A stretch of DNA of 64,000 nucleotides. Source: Paenarthrobacter sp. A20. GTDB taxonomy: Bacteria; Actinomycetota; Actinomycetes; Actinomycetales; Micrococcaceae. A program made the position numbers and the translations under genes. Location of the stretch: assembly GCF_024168825.1 (NCBI RefSeq), contig NZ_JALJWH010000001.1, forward strand, positions 1,488,001 to 1,552,000, given 5' to 3'. The notes beneath the pieces are model-generated. The model did not search any database. It was not told where the DNA came from and worked only from the letters and a program-made list of their open reading frames with translations. Below are positions 8,982-18,552 of the stretch, piece by piece. Positions within the stretch are counted from its first letter, which is position 1; every line of letters starts with the position of its first letter.

Positions 8982-10388
8982 ATGTCACAGTCCATTGCCG
9001 CACACCCTGACAGGCTCCTGCCCGCAGATCCCGGGACGCGCAGCATCGCGCGGTCCTTGCTGGAGCGCGTCCAGGACCTGCCCATCATTTCTCCGCACGG
9101 CCACGTTGACGCCGCCGTCATCGAGCAGAACACTCCGTTCCCCGATCCCGCGGCCCTCCTGGTCAGTCCGGACCACTACGTCACGCGACTGATCCACGCC
9201 AATGGTGTTCCGATGGACCAGTTGCTCTCCGGCGCAGCCTCCGCGCCGGAATCCAGGGAGATCTGGCGACAGTTCGTTGAAGCCTGGCCGCTGTTCGAGG
9301 GCACGGCCTCCGGGTACTGGCTGCGCACGCAGTTCGACGACGTGTTCAAGCTCGGCGCGGATCTCCGCGACATGCCGGCGGACGCGAGCTACGACGCGAT
9401 CGCCGCAAAGCTGGTGGAACCTGACTTCAGGCCCCGGCAGCTCTTCAAGGACTTCAACATCGAAGTCCTTGCCACCACGGATGACCCCCTGGACAGCCTT
9501 GCCAGCCACAAGGCCCTCACCGAAGACCCCAGCTTCAACGGCCGCGTCCTGCCAACCTTCCGCCCCGACGCCTACCTCAATGTGGCGCACCCCAGCTGGA
9601 GTGCCAACGTAGACAGGCTGATCGAAACCGCGGCCGACGGCGCGACAGGCTACGCCGGCTACATCGCAGCCCTGGAAAACCGCCGTCGCTACTTCGTGGA
9701 GCATGGCGCGGTCTCCGCGGACCATGGCGTCCGAACGCCCGCAACACTCAAACTCGATCCTGCCGAAGCCGAAGCCCTCTTTGAGAAGGCGCGCTCCGGC
9801 AAAGCGACGGCTGTAGACCGCGACGCGTTCGAGGCCCACATGATGTACCAGATGGCCCGGATGTCCGTGCAGGACGGCCTGGTCATGACCATCCACCCGG
9901 GCTCCTACCGGAACCACCACGAACCCACGTTCAATGAGTTTGGGGCTGACACCGGTCACGACATTCCGTTCGCAGTGAACTACACCGAGGCCATCCGTCC
10001 GCTGCTGCAGGACTTCGGCACGGCCAAGGACTTCCACCTGGTGCTCTTCACGCTGGACGAGACAGTCTTCTCCCGCGAACTGGCTCCACTTGCCGGTTTC
10101 TACCCGTCTGTCTACATCGGCGCACCCTGGTGGTTCCTCGACGCGCCCGATGCCATGCTGCGCTTCCGCTCCGCCGTCACTGAGACCGCTGGCTTCTCGC
10201 GGTCATCGGGTTTCATCGATGACACCCGGGCGTTCTGCTCCATCCCTGCGAGGCACGACGCCTCGCGCAGGATCGAAGCCTCGTTCCTGGCGCGTCTCGT
10301 TGCCGAGCACCGCGTGACCGAAGACCGCGCGCATGAGCTGATCCTCGACGTCGTCGATTCCTCGCCCCGCAGGGTGTTCAAGCTGTGA
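8982..10388 (+). CDS. uxaC: Glucuronate isomerase
   Basis: A 468-residue member of the UxaC family, which converts D-glucuronate to D-fructuronate (and galacturonate to tagaturonate). The zinc-site HGHVD motif is present near residue 40 (SPHGHVDAA), and the length and the late GAPWWFLD and SSGFIDDTRAF segments fit the family. It opens a two-gene unit whose second gene overlaps it as GTGA. The operator just upstream indicates control by the LacI regulator. Together with the next gene and the mannonate dehydratase at 13444 it makes most of the glucuronate pathway to 2-keto-3-deoxygluconate. Confidence 0.92.
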   Translation: MSQSIAAHPDRLLPADPGTRSIARSLLERVQDLPIISPHGHVDAAVIEQNTPFPDPAALLVSPDHYVTRLIHANGVPMDQLLSGAASAPESREIWRQFVEAWPLFEGTASGYWLRTQFDDVFKLGADLRDMPADASYDAIAAKLVEPDFRPRQLFKDFNIEVLATTDDPLDSLASHKALTEDPSFNGRVLPTFRPDAYLNVAHPSWSANVDRLIETAADGATGYAGYIAALENRRRYFVEHGAVSADHGVRTPATLKLDPAEAEALFEKARSGKATAVDRDAFEAHMMYQMARMSVQDGLVMTIHPGSYRNHHEPTFNEFGADTGHDIPFAVNYTEAIRPLLQDFGTAKDFHLVLFTLDETVFSRELAPLAGFYPSVYIGAPWWFLDAPDAMLRFRSAVTETAGFSRSSGFIDDTRAFCSIPARHDASRRIEASFLARLVAEHRVTEDRAHELILDVVDSSPRRVFKL

Positions 10389-11752
10389 CCGCCGGGAATC
10401 TTCCGCGCCTGGGCCGTTCGGTGTCGCCCGCCGCCAAAGCACCCATCCGGATAGTGCACCTTGGCCTGGGCGCCTTCCACCGTTCACATCAGGCCTGGTA
10501 CACGCAGCACGCCGGCGACGCGGGGGAGTGGGGCATTGCCTCCTTCACCGGTCGTCGCCCGGACGCCGCCGAAGTTCTCGCCGCGCAGGACGGTTTGTTC
10601 ACGGTGGTGGAGCGCTCGGACGCCGGCGATTCCTTTGAAGTTGTGGGGAGTATCGTCGAGGCCGTCGATGGCGCCAACGTGGACCGTTTGGTTGAACTGG
10701 TGGCGTCGTCGGGGACTGCTGTGGTCACGCTGACCATCACGGAAGCGGCCTATGGCCTCGGTGCCGACGACGTTCCGCTGCTGGTTTCCGGCAAGCAGCC
10801 TACGACGCCGTTGGGCCGCTTGGTCCTCGGCCTCGCCGCCCGTCGGGATGCCGACGCCGGTCCCCTCGCCGTGGTTTCCTGCGACAACCTTTCGGACAAT
10901 GGAAACGTCGCCAAGGAAAGCGTGCTGGGTATCGCCCGCGCATACGACACTGGGCTTGCGGACTGGATCGAAGCCAACGTCAGTTTCGTCAGCACCTCGG
11001 TGGACAGGATTACGCCGCGCACTACGGAAGCAGACCTCGACGCCGTCGCGGCCTCGTGTGGGTACCAGGACGACGCCCCGGTGGTCACCGAGCCCTTCCA
11101 CAACTGGGTACTGAGCGGGGATTTCCCGGCCGGTCGCCCTCGGTGGGAAGACGCCGGAGCCGCCTTCGTGGACGACATTGAGCCCTACGAGAACCGCAAG
11201 CTCTGGCTCCTCAACGGAGCGCACTCTATCCTGGCCTACTCCGGGCAGCTTCGAGGGCATACCACCGTGGCCGAAGCGTTGGCCGACGCCGTGTGCCGCG
11301 ACGCTGTGGAGGAGTTCTGGGAGGAAGCGTCCCGCCACCTTCCGGGTGACGAGCTGGGGATTCCCGAATACCGGGCTGCGTTGCTGGAGCGATTTGGCAA
11401 CTCACGGATTGCGCACCACTTGGCCCAGATTGCCATGGATGCCAGCACCAAACTGAGGATGCGGGCACTACCTGTCCTCCGGGCTGAACGTGAGGCGGGT
11501 CGGAGTGGTGCGGGGGCGGCCACCATGATCGCGGTGTGGGCCGCATTTGTGGCAGGCAATCCCGGCCTGCAGGACCCGCAGTCGGATGCCGTCTCTGAGG
11601 CCAACCGACTTTCCGGCGTTGAACGTACCGCTGCCCTTGTGGCGTTGCTTGATACAGGGCTTGCCGGGGATCCCGCGGTTGTGGAGCTCATCCAGGAGCT
11701 CAGCGCAGGCTTCGCGTCTGTGGTTCCCGCGAAGACAGGGACTGCGGCTTAG
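10385..11752 (+). CDS. uxuB: Mannitol dehydrogenase family protein, probable fructuronate reductase
   Basis: A 455-residue polyol-type long-chain dehydrogenase. The N-terminal nucleotide-binding segment is IVHLGLGAFHRSHQAWY, and the active-site region KLWLLNGAHS carries the conserved Lys, Asn and His. The family includes mannitol dehydrogenase, tagaturonate reductase (UxaB) and fructuronate reductase (UxuB). Its overlap with uxaC and the mannonate dehydratase downstream make D-fructuronate to D-mannonate the most probable reaction. The GTG start overlaps the uxaC stop. The gene symbol rests on this context. Confidence 0.8.
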   Translation: MTAGNLPRLGRSVSPAAKAPIRIVHLGLGAFHRSHQAWYTQHAGDAGEWGIASFTGRRPDAAEVLAAQDGLFTVVERSDAGDSFEVVGSIVEAVDGANVDRLVELVASSGTAVVTLTITEAAYGLGADDVPLLVSGKQPTTPLGRLVLGLAARRDADAGPLAVVSCDNLSDNGNVAKESVLGIARAYDTGLADWIEANVSFVSTSVDRITPRTTEADLDAVAASCGYQDDAPVVTEPFHNWVLSGDFPAGRPRWEDAGAAFVDDIEPYENRKLWLLNGAHSILAYSGQLRGHTTVAEALADAVCRDAVEEFWEEASRHLPGDELGIPEYRAALLERFGNSRIAHHLAQIAMDASTKLRMRALPVLRAEREAGRSGAGAATMIAVWAAFVAGNPGLQDPQSDAVSEANRLSGVERTAALVALLDTGLAGDPAVVELIQELSAGFASVVPAKTGTAA

Positions 11753-11803
11753 GCCTCTTTGAGATTCGGCACCCGTTAGCGTGCCCAGGCTGTCCAGAGT
11801 TCA

Positions 11804-11821
11804 CCGGCAACCGCTTGCCAA
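11804..11821. promoter_or_regulatory. LacI-type operator (uronate regulon site C)
   Basis: CCGGCAACCGCTTGCCAA aligns with the three other 18-bp sites of the locus over its full length, keeping GGCAACCG and TTGCCA. It lies about 120 bases before the symporter start. Confidence 0.68.
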
Positions 11822-11924
11822 AGTGACTAGAATTACAACAGCTGCACAACCGAGCCGCCAGTTCCAGTGATCCACTGTCGAGTCGACTCGGACCGCAATG
11901 ACGCGAAGGGTAAAGGAGCCCGCA

Positions 11925-13322
11925 TTGAAAAAGCTCAGCAAACTCAGCATCGCCGGCTATGGTGCCGGCGACGCCGCCAATAATCTCGCCTTCACCACTG
12001 CCACCATGTTCCTGTTGGTTTACTACACGGATGTCGCGGGAATCTCAGCCGCCGCGGCAGGCACCTTGCTCCTGGTGGTCAGGATCTTCGACGCCTTTGC
12101 CGACGTTTTCGCCGGACGCCTGGTGGACCGCACGTACAGCAAGCGTTTCGGGAAGTTCCGCCCGTTCATCATGTTCGGTTCCATTCCGCTGCTGCTCCTG
12201 AGTGTTGCCACGTTCTCCGTGCCGCAGCTGGGGGAGACCGGGACCCTGCTCTACGCCTACGTGACCTACGCGGCCCTGGGGTTGGCCTACTCCTTGGTCA
12301 ACATCCCCTATGGATCCCTGGCCGGAGCGATGACCCAGGACCCGGGGGACCGCGCCAAGCTTGGCTCGGCCCGCATGGTGGGCGCGCTGCTGGTCGGTTC
12401 TGCCCTGGGAATCTTCGTGGCTCCCCTGATCAAGCCCGGCGCGGATCTCCAGTCCACCTTCACCACCATCACTTTGGCCTTTGTGGTGATCGGCGCAGCG
12501 CTGTACTTCTTTACGGTGCTTACCGCCAAGGAGCGCGTTCACCGTTCGGTGCCCAATGTTTCCTTCAAGCAGAGCATGGATACCCTGAAGACCAACCGCC
12601 CTCTGCTGATGCTGTGCCTGAGCAGCTTCCTTTTCCTCACCGGCTATATGGCCTTGTCCTCCGTGCAGCTGTACTACCTGCGCGACGTCCTGGGGCGATT
12701 GGATCTCTACCCGGTGCTGGCCATCGTCCAGTTGGTCATGACGCTGGCCCTGGCGCCGCTGATGCCGAGGCTGGTCCGCAAGCTGGGTAAGAAGAACGTC
12801 TACATCGCGGCGGGAGCCCTGTCCACGGTGGGTGGAATCATCGTTTTCCTCTCGCCTTCATCCATGGTCTGGGTTGGATTTTCCGGTCTGGTGATCAGCC
12901 TGATGGGCGTCATGGCCGTGAACATCGTGGTGTGGGCCCTGGAGGCAGACACTGTGGAGTACGGCGAGTGGAAGACGGGCGTACGCACCGAAGGAATCAC
13001 CTATGCGTTGTTCTCTTTCACGCGGAAGACCGGCCAGGCTGTTGGTGGTGCCCTGGCCGCCTACTGCCTTGCCGTCGGCGGGTACAAGTCCGGCGTAGCG
13101 CAGAGTGCCGAAGCCTTGCAGGGCATTCAGTTTGCCGCCGGGGCGCTCCCGGCCATCATGACCATCCTGGCAATCGTGGTGATGACCAAATACAAACTCA
13201 CGGATGTTTTGCACGCGCAGATCGTTGGTGAGATCAGCGCACGGCGTTTGGTGGAACAGGAGCCCGACGCATCCGGACGGGCTGCCCGGGAAACCGTGGA
13301 AGCTGACGCCCACAAGAAATAG
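11925..13322 (+). CDS. GPH-family sugar (hexuronide):cation symporter
   Basis: A membrane protein of about 465 residues with 12 predicted helices, of the glycoside-pentoside-hexuronide:cation symporter family (MelB, GusB/UidB). It starts with the family pattern [13 protein letters not shown] and has the loop [17 protein letters not shown]. The TTG at 11925 is chosen because AAAGGAG lies 7 bases before it; an ATG at 11898 has no visible ribosome site. The neighbours suggest uptake of glucuronate or a glucuronide. The C-terminal tail is acidic and alanine-rich. Confidence 0.85.
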   Translation: MKKLSKLSIAGYGAGDAANNLAFTTATMFLLVYYTDVAGISAAAAGTLLLVVRIFDAFADVFAGRLVDRTYSKRFGKFRPFIMFGSIPLLLLSVATFSVPQLGETGTLLYAYVTYAALGLAYSLVNIPYGSLAGAMTQDPGDRAKLGSARMVGALLVGSALGIFVAPLIKPGADLQSTFTTITLAFVVIGAALYFFTVLTAKERVHRSVPNVSFKQSMDTLKTNRPLLMLCLSSFLFLTGYMALSSVQLYYLRDVLGRLDLYPVLAIVQLVMTLALAPLMPRLVRKLGKKNVYIAAGALSTVGGIIVFLSPSSMVWVGFSGLVISLMGVMAVNIVVWALEADTVEYGEWKTGVRTEGITYALFSFTRKTGQAVGGALAAYCLAVGGYKSGVAQSAEALQGIQFAAGALPAIMTILAIVVMTKYKLTDVLHAQIVGEISARRLVEQEPDASGRAARETVEADAHKK

Positions 13323-13323
13323 T

Positions 13324-13341
13324 CCGGCAACCGGTTGCCAC
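13324..13341. promoter_or_regulatory. LacI-type operator (uronate regulon site D)
   Basis: CCGGCAACCGGTTGCCAC contains the perfect 14-bp palindrome GGCAACCGGTTGCC. It starts one base after the symporter stop codon and lies about 100 bases before mannonate dehydratase, so it marks a separate promoter for that gene. Confidence 0.75.
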
Positions 13342-13443
13342 AAGATGGAAACCAACCTAAAATCGTACTTAATCCCCCGAAGCGGGCACCGCATCGCCGC
13401 GAGTGTCAACGCTTCGACCAGCAGAATCCCGAAAGGTCAAGCT

Positions 13444-14673
13444 GTGAAAATCATTGCCGCTGAAGTCTTTGTGACCAGCCCGTCCCGCAACTTCGTCACC
13501 CTGCGCATCACCACCGAGGACGGTGTGACGGGCATCGGTGACGCCACGCTCAACGGCCGCGAACTCGCCGTCGCCGCGTACCTCAAAGAACACGTCGCGC
13601 AGTTGCTCATCGGCAAGGATCCGCACCGGATCGAGGACACCTGGCAGTTCCTCTACCGCAGCTCGTACTGGCGCCGCGGCCCGGTCACCATGGCGGCCAT
13701 TGCCGCCGTCGATATGGCGCTGTGGGATATCAAGGGCAAGATCGCCGGCATGCCGGTGTACCAGTTGCTCGGTGGTGCGTCCCGCAACGGGCTTCGTGCC
13801 TACGGCCACGCCTCGGGTGCTGACATTCCTTCGCTGTTCGACTCCGTCCGCGAGCACCTGGAACTGGGCTACAAGTCCATCCGCATCCAGACCGCGATCC
13901 CCGGCATCAAGGCCGTCTACGGTGTCGCCGCCCAGGCCCAGGCTTCGGGTGAGCGTTACGACTACGAGCCCGCTGGCCGCGGCGCGTTCCCGCAGGAAGA
14001 GGACTGGGACACCCGCGCCTACCTGCGTCACCTGCCCACCGTCTTCGAAGCCGTCCGCAACGAATTCGGCCCCGAAATCCCGCTGCTGCACGACGGCCAC
14101 CACCGGATGACGCCCATCCAGGCCGCCAAGCTCGGAAAGGCCCTGGAGCCGTACGACCTCTTCTGGCTGGAGGACTGCACCCCGGCCGAAAACCAGGAAG
14201 GCCTGCGCCTGGTCCGCCAGCACACCACCACCCCGCTGGCCATCGGCGAAATCTTCAACACCGTGTTCGACTTCCAGACCCTCATCAAGGAACAGCTGAT
14301 CGACTACGTCCGCGCAGCCTCCACCCACTTCGGCGGCATCTCACCGTTGAAGAAGGTCATGGACTTCGCCGCCCAGTACCAGATCAAGTCAGGCTTCCAC
14401 GGACCCACTGACATCTCCCCGGTGGGCTTCGCCGCCCAGTTGCACGTTGGCCTGGCCATCCACAACTACGGCATCCAGGAATACATGCAGCACTCGGACA
14501 AGACCAACGAGGTCTTCCAGCAGTCCATGACCTTCAAAGATGGCTACTTGCACCCGGGCGACAACCCCGGCATCGGCGTCGAGTTCAACGAGGAAGCTGC
14601 CGCGGCGTTCCCGTACCAGCAGGCCTACCTGCCCTACAACCGCCTCGTGGACGGCACTGTTCATGACTGGTAA
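13444..14673 (+). CDS. manD: D-mannonate dehydratase, enolase superfamily (ManD/RspA type)
   Basis: A 409-residue enolase-superfamily protein. The barrel shows metal ligands in the usual order: Asp in LLHDGHHR, Glu in FWLEDC and Glu in IGEIFN, followed by [10 protein letters not shown] and [12 protein letters not shown], which are typical of the ManD group. The reaction expected is D-mannonate to 2-keto-3-deoxy-D-gluconate, the step after fructuronate reductase. Some members dehydrate gluconate instead, so the substrate is supported by context. The GTG start follows a weak GAAAGG. Its own operator lies upstream. Confidence 0.88.
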   Translation: MKIIAAEVFVTSPSRNFVTLRITTEDGVTGIGDATLNGRELAVAAYLKEHVAQLLIGKDPHRIEDTWQFLYRSSYWRRGPVTMAAIAAVDMALWDIKGKIAGMPVYQLLGGASRNGLRAYGHASGADIPSLFDSVREHLELGYKSIRIQTAIPGIKAVYGVAAQAQASGERYDYEPAGRGAFPQEEDWDTRAYLRHLPTVFEAVRNEFGPEIPLLHDGHHRMTPIQAAKLGKALEPYDLFWLEDCTPAENQEGLRLVRQHTTTPLAIGEIFNTVFDFQTLIKEQLIDYVRAASTHFGGISPLKKVMDFAAQYQIKSGFHGPTDISPVGFAAQLHVGLAIHNYGIQEYMQHSDKTNEVFQQSMTFKDGYLHPGDNPGIGVEFNEEAAAAFPYQQAYLPYNRLVDGTVHDW

Positions 14674-14680
14674 AGCGGTC

Positions 14681-15625
14681 ATGACTGGTGATGTGAATGC
14701 CCGCCACCACATCGTGGTGATGGGGGTGGCCGGCTGCGGCAAGAGCACCATTGGTGCCGCCCTTGCTGAGCGCCTCGACGCAGAATTTCTCGACGGCGAT
14801 TCGCTGCACCCCCAAGCGAATATCGACAAGATGGCTTCGGGTACTCCGCTGGACGACGACGACCGGGCACCATGGCTGGCCGAAATCGGACGGCGGTTCC
14901 CGGCGTCGAACTCTGCTCTTGTCATTGCGTGCAGCGCGCTCAAGCGCTCGTACCGGGACATTATCCGCAGTGCCGATCCCTCGGTGGTGTTCGTTCACCT
15001 GCACGGCACGCGTGAGCTGCTGAACGCACGCATGAACGCGCGTCCCGGACACTTCATGCCGGCGTCGCTGCTGGACTCGCAATTGGCAACCCTGGAGCCG
15101 TTGCAGTCCGACGAAGCCGGGGTGGTTGTGAACATTGCCCAATCCGTGGAAGACATCGTGGCTGAAGTGGGCGCAGCCCTGAGCGGGTTGGCGGAAGTAC
15201 CGGCCGGAGGGTTCTCCGTGGACCTCAAAGCTGCTCCGTTCAAGCTGGACGACGCCGCTGTGCAATGGGTGGAGTCCACCATCAGCACCATGACGCTGGA
15301 AGAGAAGATCGGCCAGCTCTTCATCAACCACAACAACGATTACTCTCCCGGGTACCTCGACGGCGTGCTGGAGAACTTCCACGTGGGCGGCATGCGGTAC
15401 CGTCCCGGACCTTCGGCGGCTGTTCAGGAACACATCCGCTACGCCCAGTCCAAGACCCGCATCCCATTGCTCATTGCGTCCAACCCGGAAATGGGTGGGG
15501 CGGGCAGTTGCGACGACGGCACGTTCGTGTCCACCCACCTGCAGGCGGGTTTCCCACCCGGACAAGTCAATCGCCCGGCAGATGGGCCAGGTTGCCGGCG
15601 TCGAAACTGCTGCGCTGGGCTGTAA
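14681..15625 (+). CDS. Gluconokinase, frame continuing into the N-terminus of a GH3 glycosidase
   Basis: Residues 1 to about 170 are a complete GntK-type gluconokinase: P-loop GVAGCGKST near residue 15, FLDGDSLHP, and ACSALKRSYRD. The enzyme phosphorylates D-gluconate to 6-phosphogluconate. No stop codon follows. The same frame runs on into the start of a GH3 glycosidase (TMTLEEKIGQLF) and reads true until THLQAG near 15549, after which it becomes nonsense and stops at 15625. An ATG at 14663 and a GTG at 14693 are alternative starts. Whether the protein is a true fusion, or the glycosidase starts separately at GTG 15218 behind GGAGG, cannot be decided here. Confidence 0.75.
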   Translation: MTGDVNARHHIVVMGVAGCGKSTIGAALAERLDAEFLDGDSLHPQANIDKMASGTPLDDDDRAPWLAEIGRRFPASNSALVIACSALKRSYRDIIRSADPSVVFVHLHGTRELLNARMNARPGHFMPASLLDSQLATLEPLQSDEAGVVVNIAQSVEDIVAEVGAALSGLAEVPAGGFSVDLKAAPFKLDDAAVQWVESTISTMTLEEKIGQLFINHNNDYSPGYLDGVLENFHVGGMRYRPGPSAAVQEHIRYAQSKTRIPLLIASNPEMGGAGSCDDGTFVSTHLQAGFPPGQVNRPADGPGCRRRNCCAGL

Positions 15626-16946
15626 CTGGGCCTTCGCGCCGATCGTGGACATCCACTACAACTGGCGGAACACCGTGATCTCCACGCGTGCGTTCGGCAA
15701 CACCCCGGAGATTGTGGTGGAGCGGGCCAAGGAGTACTTCGACGGCATCAGTGAATCACCCACGGTCTGCGCCATGAAGCACTTTCCGGGGGACGGGATT
15801 GATGAGCGCGACCAGCACGTGGTGACCTCGTACAACACTCTTGGCTATGACGAGTGGAACAAGAGCTACGGGCACGTGTACCGCGAAATGATCGGGCACG
15901 GCGTGCAGTCCATTATGGTGGGCCACATCGGCGCTCCTGAGGTGTCCCGGCATTTCCGCCCAGGACTGTCGGATTCCGAGGTGTTGCCGGCAACGCTGGC
16001 TCCGGAACTCCTGCAGGATCTGCTGCGTGGCGAACTCGGTTTTAACGGGCTGGTCCTGACGGATGCGTCACTGATGGTTGGTTTGACGCAGGCCATGAAG
16101 CGGCGCGACCTGGTGCCCGCGACGATCGCCGCGGGCTGCGACATGTTCCTGTTCTTCCGGAACCCGGAAGAGGACTTCGGGTACATGCTGGACGGCTACA
16201 AGTCGGGAGTCATCAGCGAGGGGCGGCTGCAGGATGCGTTGCGGCGGATTCTCGGCCTGAAAGCGAGCCTTGGCCTGCACCTTCGTGCGGACCTGGTCCC
16301 AGCTGTGGAGGCCCTTGAGGTGATCGGCAGTGCGGCCCACCGTGCCATTGCTGCGGACATCGCGGACAAGACCGTCACCCTGGTGAAGGACACTGGTCAC
16401 AACCTTCCGATCACCCCGGAAACTCATCCGAGGATCCGCCTCTACGGCATTTCGGGTGGAGCCGACTTCACCCGGGCCGATCCTTTGGCGTACCTGGACA
16501 CTGTCCGGGAGGAACTGGAAGCTGCAGGCTTTGAGGTCAGCGTCTTCAAGACCGCTGAGCAGCGTGAAGCTGCGGGAGAGGCCGGCGTGAACTTCATGCG
16601 GGTCCTGTCCGAGGAAGCCACCGGCGACTACGCGGAGCGCTATGACGCTGCCTTTGTGTTCGCCAATGTGAAGGGCTTCGCCCAGGAGGCGGCCATCCGT
16701 ATCAAGTGGTCGTCGCCCATGGCTGCCGAGATTCCCTGGTACACCACGGAAGTTCCCACGGTGTTTGTCTCGCTGAACCAGCCAAACCACCTGATCGACG
16801 TGCCCATGGTCAAAACAGCCATCCACGCCCACGCAGGAACGCGCGAGGCCATTCGCGCCACCATCCGGAAAATCCAGGGCAAGTCCGAATTCCAGGGGAC
16901 GTTCAACCAGAACGTGTTCTGCGATTCGTTCGACACCCGCCTCTGA
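15218..16946 (+). pseudogene. GH3 beta-N-acetylhexosaminidase-like gene with a frameshift
   Basis: Two overlapping frames together make one GH3 protein of about 575 residues. The first part (from GTG 15218, with GGAGG 7 bases before it) has the N-terminal MTLEEKIGQLF motif. The second, in another frame from about 15553 to 16946, has the NagZ-type motif KHFPGDG with the later D-H pair and the nucleophile segment LVLTDAS. Removing one T from the run at 15550-15552 joins them exactly. The gene is therefore either a one-base frameshift mutant or a sequencing error. Its location suggests release of sugars from oligosaccharides imported by the neighbouring transporters. No signal peptide is seen. 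Confidence 0.75.
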
Positions 16947-17002
16947 TTTCCCTGTTCCCAGCAGGGAAGAGTTCCTCCCCGCCATCACGGAGGAGCCAAA
17001 TA

Positions 17003-17040
17003 AAACCCGGCGCTGCCCACAAGGCAGCGCCGGGTTTTTG
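17003..17040 (+). terminator. Strong rho-independent terminator closing the uronate locus
   Basis: A perfect 14-bp stem, AACCCGGCGCTGCC with its complement, a 5-base loop and a T5 tail. It lies about 57 bases after the GH3 stop. Confidence 0.92.
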
Positions 17041-17064
17041 TTGCCTGCGGCGCGGCAGTGAACA

Positions 17065-17081
17065 ATTGTGAACGCTAACAA
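17065..17081. promoter_or_regulatory. Operator-like site, copy 1
   Basis: ATTGTGAACGCTAACAA. Its exact reverse complement recurs at 17157-17173. Each copy is itself an imperfect LacI-type palindrome around CG. They lie upstream of the sugar importer, whose operon ends in a LacI-type gene. Confidence 0.7.
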
Positions 17082-17156
17082 CGTTTCAAGTCAAGGCCCT
17101 TGGGAGACCTTTCGAATCGCGGCCGTTTCGTGATCCACGGCACTTGACCGCGAGTA

Positions 17157-17173
17157 TTGTTAGCGTTCACAAT
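17157..17173. promoter_or_regulatory. Operator-like site, copy 2 (inverted)
   Basis: TTGTTAGCGTTCACAAT is the exact reverse complement of the copy at 17065. The two centres are about 92 bases apart, close to nine helical turns, which would suit DNA looping by a tetrameric or paired repressor. Between 16947 and 17307 I see only the terminator and these two sites. Confidence 0.7.
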
Positions 17174-17307
17174 GGCAGTCGCACCACCTTGACGTGGCAT
17201 GTGCCGCCCCCAAGCCCACAAGCCCGGAAAAGCGTTACCGTGCCGGACGCGCAGATGCTCCGGCTGCATCAGAGTTCGCGGCAATGCTGCCGCGGAAGGA
17301 GAGCAAC

Positions 17308-18432
17308 GTGAGATTGAAGAAACTCCTGGGCGCCGTAGCGGTTGTCCTTGCCGTGACTGTCGGAGCCACGGGCTGCGGCAGCCGTGGAGGCACTGCAGAA
17401 TCCAGCAGCACTGCGAATCCCAGCGATTCACTGGTAGGTATCTCGATGCCCACCCAGACATCCGAACGTTGGATCGCTGACGGTGCCAACGTAGAGAAGT
17501 CCCTGAAGGACCTCGGCTACAAAACAGACCTCCAGTTCGCCAACGATGACATCCCCACGCAGGTCTCCCAGATCGAGAACATGCTGACCAAGGGTGCCAA
17601 GGCACTGATCATTGCCGCCATCGACGGCACGACGTTGACCGATGTCCTGGCCAAGGCCAAGGAACAGAACGTCAAGGTCATCGCCTACGACCGCCTCATC
17701 AACGGCACGCCCAACGTTGACTACTACACCACGTTCGACAACTACACCGTGGGCGTCCAGCAGGCCACCTCGCTGCTGACCGGCCTGGGCCTGGTGGACG
17801 CCAGCGGCAAGAAGGTTGAGGGCAAGGGCCCGTTCAACGTTGAGCTGTTCGCGGGCAGCCCGGACGACAACAACGCCAACTTCTTCTGGACCGGCGCCAT
17901 GGACACCCTCAAGCCGTACATGGATGCGGGTACCTTGAAGGTCCCCAGCGGCCAGACCAAGTTTGAGCAGGCTGCAATCCTGCGCTGGCAGGCACCCGTA
18001 GCCCAGAAGCGCATGGAAGACATCCTCACCTCGGCCTACAGCTCCGGCACCAAGCTGGACGGCGTGCTCTCCCCGTATGACGGCCTGTCCATCGGCATCA
18101 TCTCCGCACTGACCAGCACCGGTGGCTATTCCACCGGAAGCCTGCCCGTCGTCACGGGCCAGGACGCAGAAAAGGGCTCCGTGAAGTCCATCGTCGCCGG
18201 CGAGCAGTACTCCACGATCTTCAAGGACACCCGCCAGCTCGGCGCGCAGGCCGTGAAGATGGTGGACGCTGTCCTCAAGGGCACCGAGCCGGAAACCAAT
18301 GACACCAAGACCTACAACAACAAGGTCAAGGTTGTTCCGGCCTTCCTCCTGAAGTCCGTCATCATCACCAAGGACAACTTCCAGAAGGAACTCATCGACT
18401 CGGGCTACTACAAGGAATCCGACGTCAAGTAA
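17308..18432 (+). CDS. chvE: Multiple-monosaccharide ABC transporter substrate-binding lipoprotein (ChvE-like)
   Basis: A 374-residue sugar receptor. The N-terminus is a lipoprotein signal with lipobox G-A-T-G-C. The mature part is a periplasmic-binding type I fold with [17 protein letters not shown] at the start and KVIAYDRLI in the middle, as in ChvE, which binds several aldoses. GTG 17308 is chosen because AAGGAG lies about 6 bases before it. A stable hairpin follows the gene and separates it from the ATPase gene. The name follows similarity to the ChvE group only. Confidence 0.85.
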   Translation: MRLKKLLGAVAVVLAVTVGATGCGSRGGTAESSSTANPSDSLVGISMPTQTSERWIADGANVEKSLKDLGYKTDLQFANDDIPTQVSQIENMLTKGAKALIIAAIDGTTLTDVLAKAKEQNVKVIAYDRLINGTPNVDYYTTFDNYTVGVQQATSLLTGLGLVDASGKKVEGKGPFNVELFAGSPDDNNANFFWTGAMDTLKPYMDAGTLKVPSGQTKFEQAAILRWQAPVAQKRMEDILTSAYSSGTKLDGVLSPYDGLSIGIISALTSTGGYSTGSLPVVTGQDAEKGSVKSIVAGEQYSTIFKDTRQLGAQAVKMVDAVLKGTEPETNDTKTYNNKVKVVPAFLLKSVIITKDNFQKELIDSGYYKESDVK

Positions 18433-18438
18433 CACCAC

Positions 18439-18489
18439 CTGTGGCCCCGCCGCGCCCGTGCGTTCCTGCGCGGCGCGGTGGGGCCACAG
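18439..18489 (+). terminator. Intra-operon hairpin after the substrate-binding gene
   Basis: Left arm 18439-18455 and right arm 18473-18489 pair over 17 bases with a single G-T. There is no T-run. Such hairpins between receptor and ATPase genes usually stabilise the receptor mRNA or partly terminate, giving more receptor than transporter; that role is inferred. Confidence 0.7.
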
Positions 18490-18552
18490 CCTCCCTTAGA
18501 GCCTCCGAGCCCTCGGTCCGGCCAAGTTCCAACCAGTCAGCGGGAATTGACG

